From Branchiostoma floridae (Eukaryota; Chordata; Leptocardii; Amphioxiformes; Branchiostomatidae): a stretch of DNA of 64,000 nucleotides. The notes beneath the pieces were generated by a model. The model was not told the DNA's origin and did not search any database. It saw nothing but the letters and a program-made list of their open reading frames with translations. This document shows positions 15,101-27,800 of this stretch, one piece after another (within the stretch, counting starts at the first letter, position 1; each line of letters begins with the position of its first letter). The stretch covers positions 21,275,645 through 21,339,644 of the forward strand of contig NC_049981.1 of the NCBI RefSeq assembly GCF_000003815.2, written 5' to 3'. A program made the translations under genes and the position numbers.

Positions 15101-18100
15101 TCATTGAGTCAACATCCCTATATGTCCTGTTTTTAGAAACAACAGAATATAGGTTACCCCTCGAATAAAGGTGAGCTAACAATACAGAGAGTTACAGCAA
15201 ATATTGTAAAAACACTACATATGTTTCAAGATTTACAGTACGTCAACTTCCAAATAGGGCTACAGTATATGCATTTGAAATCTCAATTTTGATAGAATTA
15301 GACACTGAAGAAAAATAGTTTTGTTTCTAATTCTATCTTCTTTTATCTTCTTGTTCATCACAGCTGACAATCAATTTCACCATCCGAGTCAGCCCCAACT
15401 CTGCAAGCACGCCCGAGGATCACGTGATCTCCTGCCTGACGTCACTGCGTAATACGATAGCTGGCGTACCGGGGGCAGAGGTTCCTGAACCAAACACTTC
15501 TTACCGCTTCAGGTCAGACTGTGTTATTATAGTCCTCTGGTAGATGTTTTTAGTATAAATTTTATGTTACTTCTGAAATATTCTGATGATTACAGAAAAC
15601 TTATTTTTTGGTGTGAGGATAAAGAAATAAGTAAGAGTGATAAGGCTGTCAGCAACATTCACTTGCTCAGTCACTCTGTCACTCACTCGCTCTCTCAATA
15701 TCACTCACTTACTATTCAGACATTCCTATTTTATATTGCCTTTCGATCTTGGCCATTTAGCAATGGACTAAGTTGATGGATGGTGGCAATCTTTTCGAAT
15801 GTGATGAACATTTTTTTTAAGACTTGAAGATTGTAATATATAGTTCCATAGTTTGGCAGTCCAAGGAAAGAAAATGTTGCTGTGGAAGGACTTTGGGACT
15901 TGTAATTGAACAGTAAAGATGACTAAGCTAGACAAATACCGACATGTGTTGTGCTGAAAAGCTCTCAATGGAGAGACTAGCGTCAGATCATCTAAACAAT
16001 GGGCACGAAAGTACTGTTAGAAAAAGGACAGTCCTTTGGGAGTAAAGATGAAATTATTTCAGGACTAAGTATGCAATAAAAAGAATGAGATTGTTTCAGG
16101 ACTTGGCTGGACAATGTGCAGAGTGGAACAGTTGGAGGCACACAGTGCCCCAGCCTGACCCGTGCAGCGGCCCCATCAGTGGCACCAGAGTACCTGAGGG
16201 ACGGGGATTCGCAGAGCGCTGCTGTCTGTAACATAGGGGAGAGTCCTGTCAGTGGATTCTGCTGTAAGTGCAGACTTGCATGTTTATGTAATTCATTTGC
16301 ATACACTTGCTTGTGTGTGTGTGTAGTAGGTCAAAGGCCAGCCCTTTGCAATAGCCTAGGCTAGTTGGGCAATCTTGGCTGCCTGTAATGTCAGCCGAAC
16401 AAAATATCTAGTAAAGAAATAAGATATCAATAGTAAAATTACCAAGTTAATAAAAATTGCCATTGTACTATACTTTGTGTATGTCAATGAAGATTGTATT
16501 GTGAATTATAAAGCAGAATATTGAGAAAAATGTGTGAACCAGGGACTTGATACTTTCCATATTGATAAACTTTATCAACTCACAGCTGTAACCAGGATAT
16601 TGCTTGAGGGGGTTCTTTTGCAGATCTTTTAGACTAGCGATTGCAGAAGGCACAAGCTTTCTAGGGGGTGGGGGCAGGGCAGTGGAGTTTATGGATCCCC
16701 AGAAAATTTTGAAAATTCAACTCACTTGAATGGCATTTCCTGCATTTTTTTTAAAGGATTTCAGAAAAAAGAAATGGAGACTGTCAAAAGAGGTGACATT
16801 CATTCATAATTCTTTTGGGATACTTCTGATTGTGTGTATGTGGGCTGGTAGTCTGAACCCCCAAACACCCCTGCCTAAGAGCATGAGAATGAACTGTGAA
16901 CAGCTAACAACTGTCTGTACCTGATGTTTCAGTGCCATGTACACCTGGGACGTACCAGGCTGTCCTGAACGGCCCGTGCATCAGCTGTCCCGCAGGGTCA
17001 TACCAGAACACCAGCAGGGCTGTCAGCTGTCACAGCTGCCCACCTGCCACCTGGACAGCCAGGCACAACAGCTGGTCCAGGGATGCCTGCGTTGGTACGA
17101 GATCAGGACGATTCAGCCCTTTAATAACTTGGCTTGGGCCACGCCAATAGATTTCCTTTGTTCTGGGGTTATTTTATTTTATAGCTTAAATGGCAATATA
17201 GTAAGTGAACATCGTAAAAGCATAGGTCAGGGAGGAAAACTTGAATGTGACCATATTCACTCCACAAAACTGAGAGCATCAAGGCATAACTCTGGTCCTC
17301 TGACTTTGTTTTCATTATGTTTTTTCAGGTAAGCATATCTTTTTTCTTTTAAATCCAAGAACCAAGAAATTAATTTGGCGTGGCCTTATATGGTCAACTT
17401 GGCTCAACTCTGTGGCCGACTAGGGCGGCATTAGGATTGATGTTAGGGTTAGGTTTAAGTTTAGGGTTAGGGCTAGGGTTACATGTAGGGTTAGGGTTAG
17501 GGTTAGGGTTAGGGTTAGGGATAGGGGTAGTCCCTGGGTTACGGTTAGGGATAGGGTTAGGTTTAAGGTTAGGAGTAGGGTTAGGGGTTGGTGTTGGGGT
17601 TAGGTTGGGTTAGGGTTAGGGGCCTGGTTTAGGGTTAGGTTTATGGTTTAAGATCAGGGATAAGGTTAGTGTTAGTGTTATAGACATTGTATATTGTAAT
17701 AAAATAATAAAACCAAAGAAATAAAAAAGTAAAATGTTATTTGTGGATGACTGTTCCAGACACGTGTCCGATGGGTCAGTACTCCACCACCAGAGTCTCT
17801 CCTTGTGACAGCTGTCCACGGGGAACATACTCCGGTCAGCTGGGAACTGAGCGCTGCACCAACTGTCCTAACGGGACCACTACTTTGGAAGTTGGGCAGA
17901 CGAGTATATATGCTTGCAGACGTGGGTAACAAAGAGTATACTTCCCTACATATTAGGCCACTTAACCATTTTGATATGNNNNNNNNNNNNNNNNNNNNNN
18001 NNNNNNNNNNNNNNNNNNNNNNNNNNNNNNNNNNNNNNNNNNNNNNNNNNNNNNNNNNNNNNNNNNNNNNNNNNNNNNNNNNNNNNNNNNNNNNNNNNNN

Positions 18101-18839
18101 NNNNNNNNNNNNNNNNNNNNNNNNNNNNNNNNNNNNNNNNNNNNNNNNNNNNNNNNNNNNNNNNNNNNNNNNNNNNNNNNNNNNNNNNNNNNNNNNNNNN
18201 NNNNNNNNNNNNNNNNNNNNNNNNNNNNNNNNNNNNNNNNNNNNNNNNNNNNNNNNNNNNNNNNNNNNNNNNNNNNNNNNNNNNNNNNNNNNNNNNNNNN
18301 NNNNNNNNNNNNNNNNNNNNNNNNNNNNNNNNNNNNNNNNNNNNNNNNNNNNNNNNNNNNNNNNNNNNNNNNNNNNNNNNNNNNNNNNNNNNNNNNNNNN
18401 NNNNNNNNNNNNNNNNNNNNNNNNNNNNNNNNNNNNNNNNNNNNNNNNNNNNNNNNNNNNNNNNNNNNNNNNNNNNNNNNNNNNNNNNNNNNNNNNNNNN
18501 NNNNNNNNNNNNNNNNNNNNNNNNNNNNNNNNNNNNNNNNNNNNNNNNNNNNNNNNNNNNNNNNNNNNNNNNNNNNNNNNNNNNNNNNNNNNNNNNNNNN
18601 NNNNNNNNNNNNNNNNNNNNNNNNNNNNNNNNNNNNNNNNNNNNNNNNNNNNNNNNNNNNNNNNNNNNNNNNNNNNNNNNNNNNNNNNNNNNNNNNNNNN
18701 NNNNNNNNNNNNNNNNNNNNNNNNNNNNNNNNNNNNNNNNNNNNNNNNNNNNNNNNNNNNNNNNNNNNNNNNNNNNAGATGCCTGGTGGTAACATCACTC
18801 TGACTACAGGAGCACAATCACTGGGGGACTGCATAGGTA

Positions 18840-18878
<39 letters not shown>

Positions 18879-21800
18879 ATGTGTGAGAGAGAGTGAGAGA
18901 AAGGAGGGATGGGGAGTGTGAGGAATTATGTTTGTTAGTATTTTTCTGTGTGTATGTGAGAGAGAGAGGGAGAGTGTGTGAGGACTGTCGTATTGAGGTC
19001 ACCTGAATGATGCCGAATTGCAGCTCACTCCAGACCCTTGTAATTTAGCCCCATCTGTTGTAAGCTTGCAATTCACCCCCCGGCTGCAAAGAGGGAGTTG
19101 TTGGCCCACCCAATAACAATATTTAGTGTTGTGAATATAGGTGCGTGTGGCACTGTATATGACTTTTTGGGTACGATTTGTGTGTGCCATATTATGCACT
19201 GGATGGGTTCATAATAAATGTAGTCTGTACTGAACATTTTATGTACATGTATCCTTGACAACAATGTTTCATTTCTCCTAGATTATGACTGGTGTGAGAG
19301 TCCCCCGACCCCTTGCCAGAATGGTGGACAGTGTGTGGATCGGAGGAATGGCTACACGTGCACATGTCCATCAGGATATCTGGGAGACTACTGTGAGATC
19401 CGGCGATCCTTTTGTCAGAGTGCTCCATGTTACAATGGCGGCACCTGTCAAGATGAGACCAATGGGTATAACTGCACCTGTTCAGAAGGTAGGAAATTTT
19501 TAGTAACCATTGTAACCGGAGCGTGAGTGAGTGTGTGTGTGAGTGTAACCCCATTGTAACCCCTCAGCTTTTACACTGTAAGTCAGTTAGTCTTAAATAA
19601 GCTTGCCTTAAAGCTTGATGTTCCTGACTTAGGGAAAAGAGATGCTGCTACAGTGAGCGTTAGTTCAGTGCCCTGAAGTTCTCCATGTGGCCTTGCACTG
19701 TGCAAACTCATTGAAAAATGGGTAGTTATAATCAATCAGAGTTTTGTTATGAAATACTCTCCATAAAACTGTCGCACATTTTGGTTAGTGATTTTTGATG
19801 AGGTGAAAAAAAACCCAGAAAGCTATCAGCAATTATCAGTCTCCTTGTGATTTCAATATGATACAGGACAAATACTATGATCATTTCTATAATACAAAAT
19901 GTAGAAAAATAAATGTACACATTTATCTAGCAAAGAGAGAAATACACTGTACAGGCTTGTACAAACCATACTTTCCTGATGCAGCCTCTCATCAAAAAAC
20001 TAAAAACTGAGGAGAAATTGAATGTTAGCTCTAACATACATTCGCCTAATTCCACCAGGTGCCATTATACCGCCCCTCAAAAAACATTGTCATAGAGGCC
20101 TTCTCAAGATTGTCTTCAACACCTAAATATCTGAATTGTATTACATTTAGGATATTTAACATTCTGTGTTCAAGTCAATCTTGGGAACACGTTTTTTGAG
20201 GTGGCGGTATTATGACACCTGGTGGAATTATAATAGTCGATGTTACATGGCTGTATAATCCAGCAATGAACAATTTTGCCACACTGGGACAAGCAGAGGT
20301 AACATTACAGGTCACACAGAAAAAGCCTTTAAAGGAGATGGACCTGCCGCTTCACTCAGAACCTCCTCTAGGGAGGAACTGCCCCTACTCTGCTGCCATC
20401 TGTAGGCAAAACGGGCCTCGTCTGCGGGTGGACCAGTGATCATTAACTCGCCCCGGACAATACTTCTTCTTCACCCCTTCACCCGATTCAAAAACTCTCA
20501 CGATCGGCCCACCGGAGTAAATTATCAAGCTTGGAGAACCAATATCCAAAAGCCGGTGGCATCTATTCCTGGGCGGCAATTNNNNNNNNNNNNNNNNNNN
20601 NNNNNNNNNNNNNNNNNNNNNNNNNNNNNNNNNNNNNNNNNNNNNNNNNNNNNNNNNNNNNNNNNNNNNNNNNNNNNNNNNCATCAGTGTCCCAGCGTGG
20701 CAAAATTGTTCATTGCTGGATTAAATGCTCAGTTTTATACTGACTATCTCTTCCTGACCCAGGGTTTGGAGGACTGAGGTGTGAGGAGGACCTTGTGGAT
20801 GCGTGTGCTGGACCCAACCCTTGTCTGAACGGTGGGAAGTGTCGGGATCTAAGCAGTGGCCTGGATTGTGTCTGTGTGTCAGGGTATACAGGAGAGAGGT
20901 GATCTTAAATTCTCCCCTTAACAATGTACCAGTTTAGCCCAACACCTTAACCCTGACCTAACACTAGCCTAAACCCTGACTAAATTGATCAGGGTGTTGG
21001 GCCATTTTTTTTTTAAGTTAACCAAAGATTTGACTGGGCCTGGACACTATATATAGCTGTTGCAGGTGGCACACTTGCAGCAAGAACACAATCCCAAAAC
21101 TTGTATTCCCACGCATCCCAGTTCATGCATCACTGGGGTTGACTTTCTTATCCAGACATCCTCCATTATAATCATGATAATATTGTATTTAAATACAATT
21201 CAATCTCGACAACTGGGTTTTAAATAAATGGAGATTTACTTCCTGACATTTCGAGTGACATCCATGACTCTTCAGTGATTGAGTGTCATTCCAGTGACGC
21301 TGAAGAAGAGTGATGGATGTCAATTCAAACGTCTGGAAGTAAATCTCCGTTTTTTTTTTATCCAGTTGTAGAGATTGAATTGTATTTGAGACATGTATAG
21401 ATGTATTGTATTCTGTTTCAAGACATTGAAATGTATTTGAATATTGTTTACCTGGATGTCTAACCTTTATGAACTAGTAACATGATCATTGTACTCTTTC
21501 AGATGTGAGCAGCAGGCAGATGAGTGCAGCTCCAGCCCTTGCCTTAACGGAGGAACCTGCACAGACGAGCTGAACGGTTACACCTGCCAGTGTGCTCAGG
21601 GTTTCACAGGAAGATCTTGTCAGGTGTGTTTCACTTTCCGTGAATAGTTTCATCACGTCGGTAGGTCACTGAATAAAGAGACTATTTTTCCACAACCAAT
21701 GCTTCATTCTCAACAAGGTTTCGGTGACCGTCTGTCACCATTTTCAAGGCAATTCTGACTGGTTGACATTGAACTGCATGACAGGTGTTGCTGCTCAGTG

Positions 21801-24800
21801 TTTCACCTTGTAGGTTACTTAGAATTGAATCAGACAGAGACCTTGATGCTGCTAGCCAATCTATTGCTGTGTAGGGTTTAAGTACTTTGAACATCGGTGT
21901 TGTGCTCAAGAAGAGGTACCATGATTGTATTACTAAGTACTTATAGGCGTCAGTTCTAGAGAGTACAATCATCCTATTCAATATTCATGTTGAGCTATAT
22001 GTTAGCTTTGTTTCCATTGAAATTGTCTTCAGATTGACTTTGCCTTACAATGTCTCCTATTGGCCATCAAAAATTGTCTTCATTCATAGTTAGGGTATAA
22101 AAGACCAAAGTTTCATCCAGATGACTTCAGTGTCACTGACGACAGAAAGTGGATACTATCTGAAATGTCTGAACATTTCCAAAATCATATCCAGTTTCTT
22201 GAGTAGCTGCTTTTTGCCACATGTTGGGCTATACTAAGTTACATAGAGTGGAGGGGGTACTAAGAGCTGTCTTACTCTCCTAACAAGGTGGACAAGGACG
22301 CCTGTCTGTCCCGACCCTGCCAGAATGGAGGCCGCTGTTGGAACCTGCCCGGACAAGGCTTCATGTGTAACTGTACTAAAGGTCAGCTATCTTACCTTTA
22401 ACTTAGTACGGTCAGTAACCATAGTTCCTCCAAATCCTAGGTTGATAAACTTGATATACTTGGAGGCATGACTATTTCCTCTTTTGCTATTGATCTATTC
22501 CAAAGATTAGCATCACATAGCCAAGTTTACTTGTACTAAATACCCTTGATTTTGTCTGACAGGATTTGAGGGACCGCTGTGTGAAGTGGACATGGATGAG
22601 TGTACCTCAGTCCCCTGTCAGAACGGTGCACGATGTGTTGATGGCAAGGATGGTTACAAGTGCCTGTGTAAGGCTGGCTGGTTCGGAGACAGGTGCCAGA
22701 ACAACACGGATGATTGCATGCCCAATCCTTGTCTGAACAATGGCACCTGTGTGGACTCCATAGGAGGATACAGGTGAGTTGATGATAGACTGATCCCATA
22801 GCTCAACTCACCTTCATCAAAACCTAAAGATGCAAAATGTAAAGTGAAAATGCAAATATTTGACGGATGTGCAGCCACCCTCTCATCTGTCAATCTGCTA
22901 ATAATGCTATGCTATCATTGGTTGAACCACTAATTGTGATGGACATTTAATAAGTGTTTTCACAAAGGTCCAAACACATTTGATGAGTACAATGTCTTGT
23001 AGTGAATGCACAGGTGCTTTTGACCCTTCTGATTGCCTATGTCAGTTCTTTGGAGCAATGTCTATATTTCTGTAATGAAAGAAAGTAGGTGATGAATAAT
23101 GAAACCAGTTTGACAATCCACAGTCCAGATGCAATCTAAGTCTTAACAGTTCAAGTGTTCTCTCATTGATAAGTGTTCTGACCAATTTTATTGAGTTCCT
23201 TCAATGTGGCAGTCACAATGCTCTTAAAAGACCTCCTCTGATGTGTATTACTGAAATGATATATATATTGTACCATTTGCTCAGATGCCAGTGCCTGCCT
23301 GGTTATGGTGGATCCATTTGCCAGGTTGACATCGATGACTGTGAGGGGAACACCTGTAGGAATGGAGCCAGGTGTGTGGATGGGATCGACGGGTACAGCT
23401 GTAACTGCACAGAGGGGTGGGCAGGTGAGTCCTTCTCCTCTGCTTCTTTAGATTGTCATCATCATCTTTGGTCGATGTGCTTACACACGACAGGGTTATA
23501 CTGCTCCTTTTGGGGTGACAGATGCATGTTCTGGCTGATGGGGAAGTGCCAGGCCTCCTGTCCAGATGAATGTTGTAAATCACAGTATGGCTAATACAAG
23601 ATGGAGGTTTGCCAGGCCTCCATCCTGGTGATTTGCAGTGAATTACTAGTACCAACTCCATATTATGGTTTGCACTATCACACACCAGGGCATGCCCCTA
23701 CTATTTTTCGAAAGGTGTGGTGGGTTCTTTAACACACATAAGATGTGGCTCTTCCCAAACATGATTTAACGTCCTATCTGACGTCCTATGCTGATTGTAC
23801 CATTCAATGGTTCAGAAAACTGAGACCGTTGCTGTATTGATTTTATAGTGAGGTTAACTAAGAATGATGACACTAAGTATGCTTGGGACTGAAACTGTAA
23901 GCTCTGTTAGATTCTGCCATATTATACACATCTGTATACTCTTCTGCTCTGGGCGTAGGCACATTCTGCGATGAGGACATTGATGACTGCCTTGCTGCCA
24001 CCTGTCTGAATGGAGGCGTCTGCAGGGATGGTGTTAACAGCTACACCTGCGACTGTCCCAGAGGTTATACAAGCAACGACTGTTCTGTAGGTCCTGCTAA
24101 GATAACTTATCGTGTAAAGAATTCTTAGCTTTGACATTATGATTATAGTTGAGTATATTTGATATACCTACAAATGTAAAGGCCAATGTTAGTGATAAGC
24201 AGGGCTGTGTCTAGCACCTGTCCCTCTGTCCTGGGAGTGAAGTTCACTTGTTCAAGTTGTTGGGACCAAAATTTCACACTATCTGTTAATGACCTGATGA
24301 AAATGTACTTTATAAGCTTAACATTGCCTCCAAAACAATGAGTGGGACAAGAAATTCAACCTGGAGACAGCTGTTATTATTACAATGTAATGCACTTGTC
24401 AGCAACACCAAATGCTGCCAGGATTATTCAGTAAAATGTAATTTTAATCAGTTTCAAGAAATTCTTCGATCTGGATATTCAGCAACACGACATAACACGA
24501 AACCAACCATAGCGATAATCCTGATTTCAGATTGACATCGATGAGTGTGAGTCCAGCCCCTGTCTGTATAACTCCACCTGCGTGGACGGCATCAACAGTT
24601 ATACCTGCAACTGTTCTACTGGGTACACGGGGGGCAACTGCAGTGTCAACATCCCCGACTGTGGTGCACAGACCTGTAGTAATGGTGGCACCTGTATCGA
24701 CCTAGTCCCTGGATTTACATGCAGGTAAGTTCAACTTGATACTTAGACTTTCAATGGTGGCAAATTGTGGTTCTGAGTACATTTGAATGTTTGAATTCCA

Positions 24801-27800
24801 AGACTACTGTAATTCACTTTGTCTTCTCGGTACCAAACTTTCACGATCTGAGAAAATGTAAAAACTTGTTCTCGGAACTAAATGTTCACTGTCGCGGCAA
24901 GTGCACATAAAAACAGTCTGTGAACTATTTGTTATCAGTAATGATAAGTTAACGTTACAGTCGTCACCGTGAAAACCGTGAATATAACTGTTACAGTACA
25001 TTGAAAATATAAGGAATTACAGTATTTATTACCTTTGCCAAGAACGTTATGTTTTCATTGGCTATGTATTTATCAGTTATTTCCAGTTAGTTGGCTGGTT
25101 TCAGATTCAAAGCAATTTCTGGCCGCCCTATGGGATCGTCAGACTCTGTGCAAGGAGTCAACATGGGAAAGCTTTAGATACCATTTTGCTCTTTGTCACT
25201 CTTTCGTTTTAGTATTAGATTAGTTATTTAGGCAGACCCTTTTAATTAGTACACCTATATGACAAATGGCATTTCTGCCCTTTTTATGGTGTAAATTTTG
25301 TAAATTGAAAAACAATCATTATGTAGTTCAGTTGATGTGTAAGTCTAACTGTAGACAATTTGGATTTCAATAGAAAACACTCAGGTAAAACAAGCTGAAG
25401 TCAAGCTGAAGACAATTTGGATTCCAATAGAAAACAGGTAAAACAAAGTCAAGCTGAAGACAATTTTGGATTCCAATGGGAAACAAAGCCAAGACACAGA
25501 CTTAGTGTCTTCCAGATCAACTCAGTGCCACTGACAAAAGAAAGTGGTTGCTATCTGAAATGGCTGGCCGTTTCCAAAATCATATCAAGTTCCTTGAGTG
25601 ACTGCTTTTTAGCATACCTTATTACCTGGATGTCTAATCTTCTTCAACGTATCATGTAGTGCAATTGTGTTTTGTTTCCTGCAGCTGTGCTGTGGGGTGG
25701 ACAGGTCCTACCTGTGCAGAGCAGTATCAGTACTGTCAGACTGTGCAGTGTAGAAATGGGGGAACCTGCACCACTCAGAATGGGAGACACAACTGTACCT
25801 GTCCTGATGGTAGGTTGATGTTACATTTAATGTCCTACCTGGGCAGCAATAATTTTCAATACGGGTGTTCTAGAGCAGCTGATAATTTTCCGTATCACAC
25901 ACTGTTCTTAGTTGTATCACACAGACTTCCATTGATTAAATAGAACGCACTCCTCGCAGTCGGCTTCAAGAGAACAGAGTTCCTAAATTGTTCAAATTTT
26001 CTGAAATTGATGTTCAAAGAATAAAGTTGTTGGCGCAGGTTGGAATAATGTGTTGAATTTTATCCTTTTTATGAATAGTTTGAATCAGCGTATTCCATAT
26101 CAACCTCAGCCAGACCAATGATCGGGCTGATACCGAATACACCGCATTGTATTCTACATTGTATATGGATAATTTTGTTCACCACACAAATGCTTTGCTC
26201 ACCTGTAGGCTTTTACGGGGAGCTGTGTCAGTTTGCTGTGTCTTCGTGCCGACCGAATCCTTGCCAAAATGGCGGTAGATGTACGCCTGGCTCGGGCCGG
26301 AATGGCTACACCTGCCAATGTCGAGGGCCCTTTGCTGGGACCAACTGTGAGACCGGCCGCCAGTCCTGCGCTGGCAGTGGGACGGTCTGTCTGAATGGAG
26401 GGACGTGTGTGGATGATAATGGTGTTGGCATGGCTAGGTGCCACTGCACTGACTTTTACTATGGCAAGACATGCCACAAAGGTTGGTACCAGCAATCATC
26501 AATAGGGCCAGCATGCATGTGGTTGTCCATAGTAATGAACAAATACAATTTTGCATTGAGAAGAGCTATTAACTTAATCATGACTTAGACTATTAATCTA
26601 GTCACCCAATGTATTTTACTCTTAGACACTCAATGTATTTTACCTCCATGACCAAAGTCAGGTACCCATTTCTACACCTGGTTGAAGTGAGGAAGGTTGT
26701 GCCTTTCCCAAGGGCACAACATCAAGGGCACTGCGAGTATTGAACTCGGACCTCTACGTTTCGAGCCCAACACTACAAGTCATGCCACACATGATGGCAC
26801 TTAAGCTAATTTATCTCGCATAGTGATACTAAGTATATTTCTGGGCTTCTTTTGAAACTGCTTGAATGGAGACTAAGATTTAATACAATTGTTCACAGGG
26901 AAGTCTGCTGACTTTGACGTGCTGTTCTCCGGTGCGGAGGCCACCACCATCGCCCCTCCTGCCGTTCCAGTGCAGAAGGAGTGGACAGCCTGCAGCTGGG
27001 TACGCTTGTCCGGACCACAGCAGGAGGGAGCTGGTGCTGCTGTCATGACTGTGGTGGACTCGGATGAGTAGGTTTTATTACTGTAACAGTAACTTCACCC
27101 TAAGGGAGTAACTGTTTTGGGCTCCAATTAGATGCAAGTACATGAAGTAATTTTTTTGACTAAAAGAATTGAAGTATTTTGGGTTTGCTTGTATGAGCTG
27201 GTGCCACTGTCATGACTGTGGTGAACTCTGATGAATAGGTTTCATTACTTTACCCAGAGTATGGGAGGAACTGTTTTGGGCTCCAAGCAGATTAAGTAAA
27301 ATGTTTTTGGATAGAAAAAATGTGTCTTGGGTCCACTTGTCTGGACCACAGCAGGAGAGAGCTGGTGCTGCTGTCATGACTGTGCTGGACTCTGATGAGT
27401 ACGTTTTATTACTTTACCCTTTGGGACAAACTGTTTTTGGCTCCAAGTAGATAAAGTAATTTTTTTGGCTAAAATATTGAAGTATTTTGGGTTCGCTTGT
27501 CCGGACCACAGCAGGAGAGAGCTAATGCTGCTGTCATGACTGTGGTGGATTCTAATGAGTAGGTTTCATTACTTAACCCTATGGCCACACCAATTTAATT
27601 TGTTGGTTCATGGATTTTCAGAATAAAAAAATGCTTAGCTGGAAAAACATAATAAACAAAGCCAGAGGGCCAGGTGTATGCCTTGAAGCAACCAGTTTTT
27701 GGAGTGAATACAGTGACTGTCATATTCAACTTTTATCCCCTGCCCGTCGCATTTATGATTTCGGCTTGCTATATTTTCACTCAGTATATAGAATTTAAAA

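Noticed and set aside
17380-17613. Gly/Leu-rich frame in the TTAGGG region
   Set aside because: TTAGGG gives Gly-Leu repeats by itself; no other evidence.
17678-19002. Open frames of about 290-380 codons around 18 kb
   Set aside because: They are created by the 798-N gap read as open codons.
20885-20899. Reading exon 27 through the gtgatc donor to the next stop
   Set aside because: The joined exon 28 supplies the expected Cys and continues the EGF in phase; read-through would stop immediately.
26640-26790. Possible tRNA-derived gene because of the gttcgaa-like stretch (ttgaactcgg)
   Set aside because: No A-box, no cloverleaf and no CCA-type end could be fitted; treated as a dispersed repeat.
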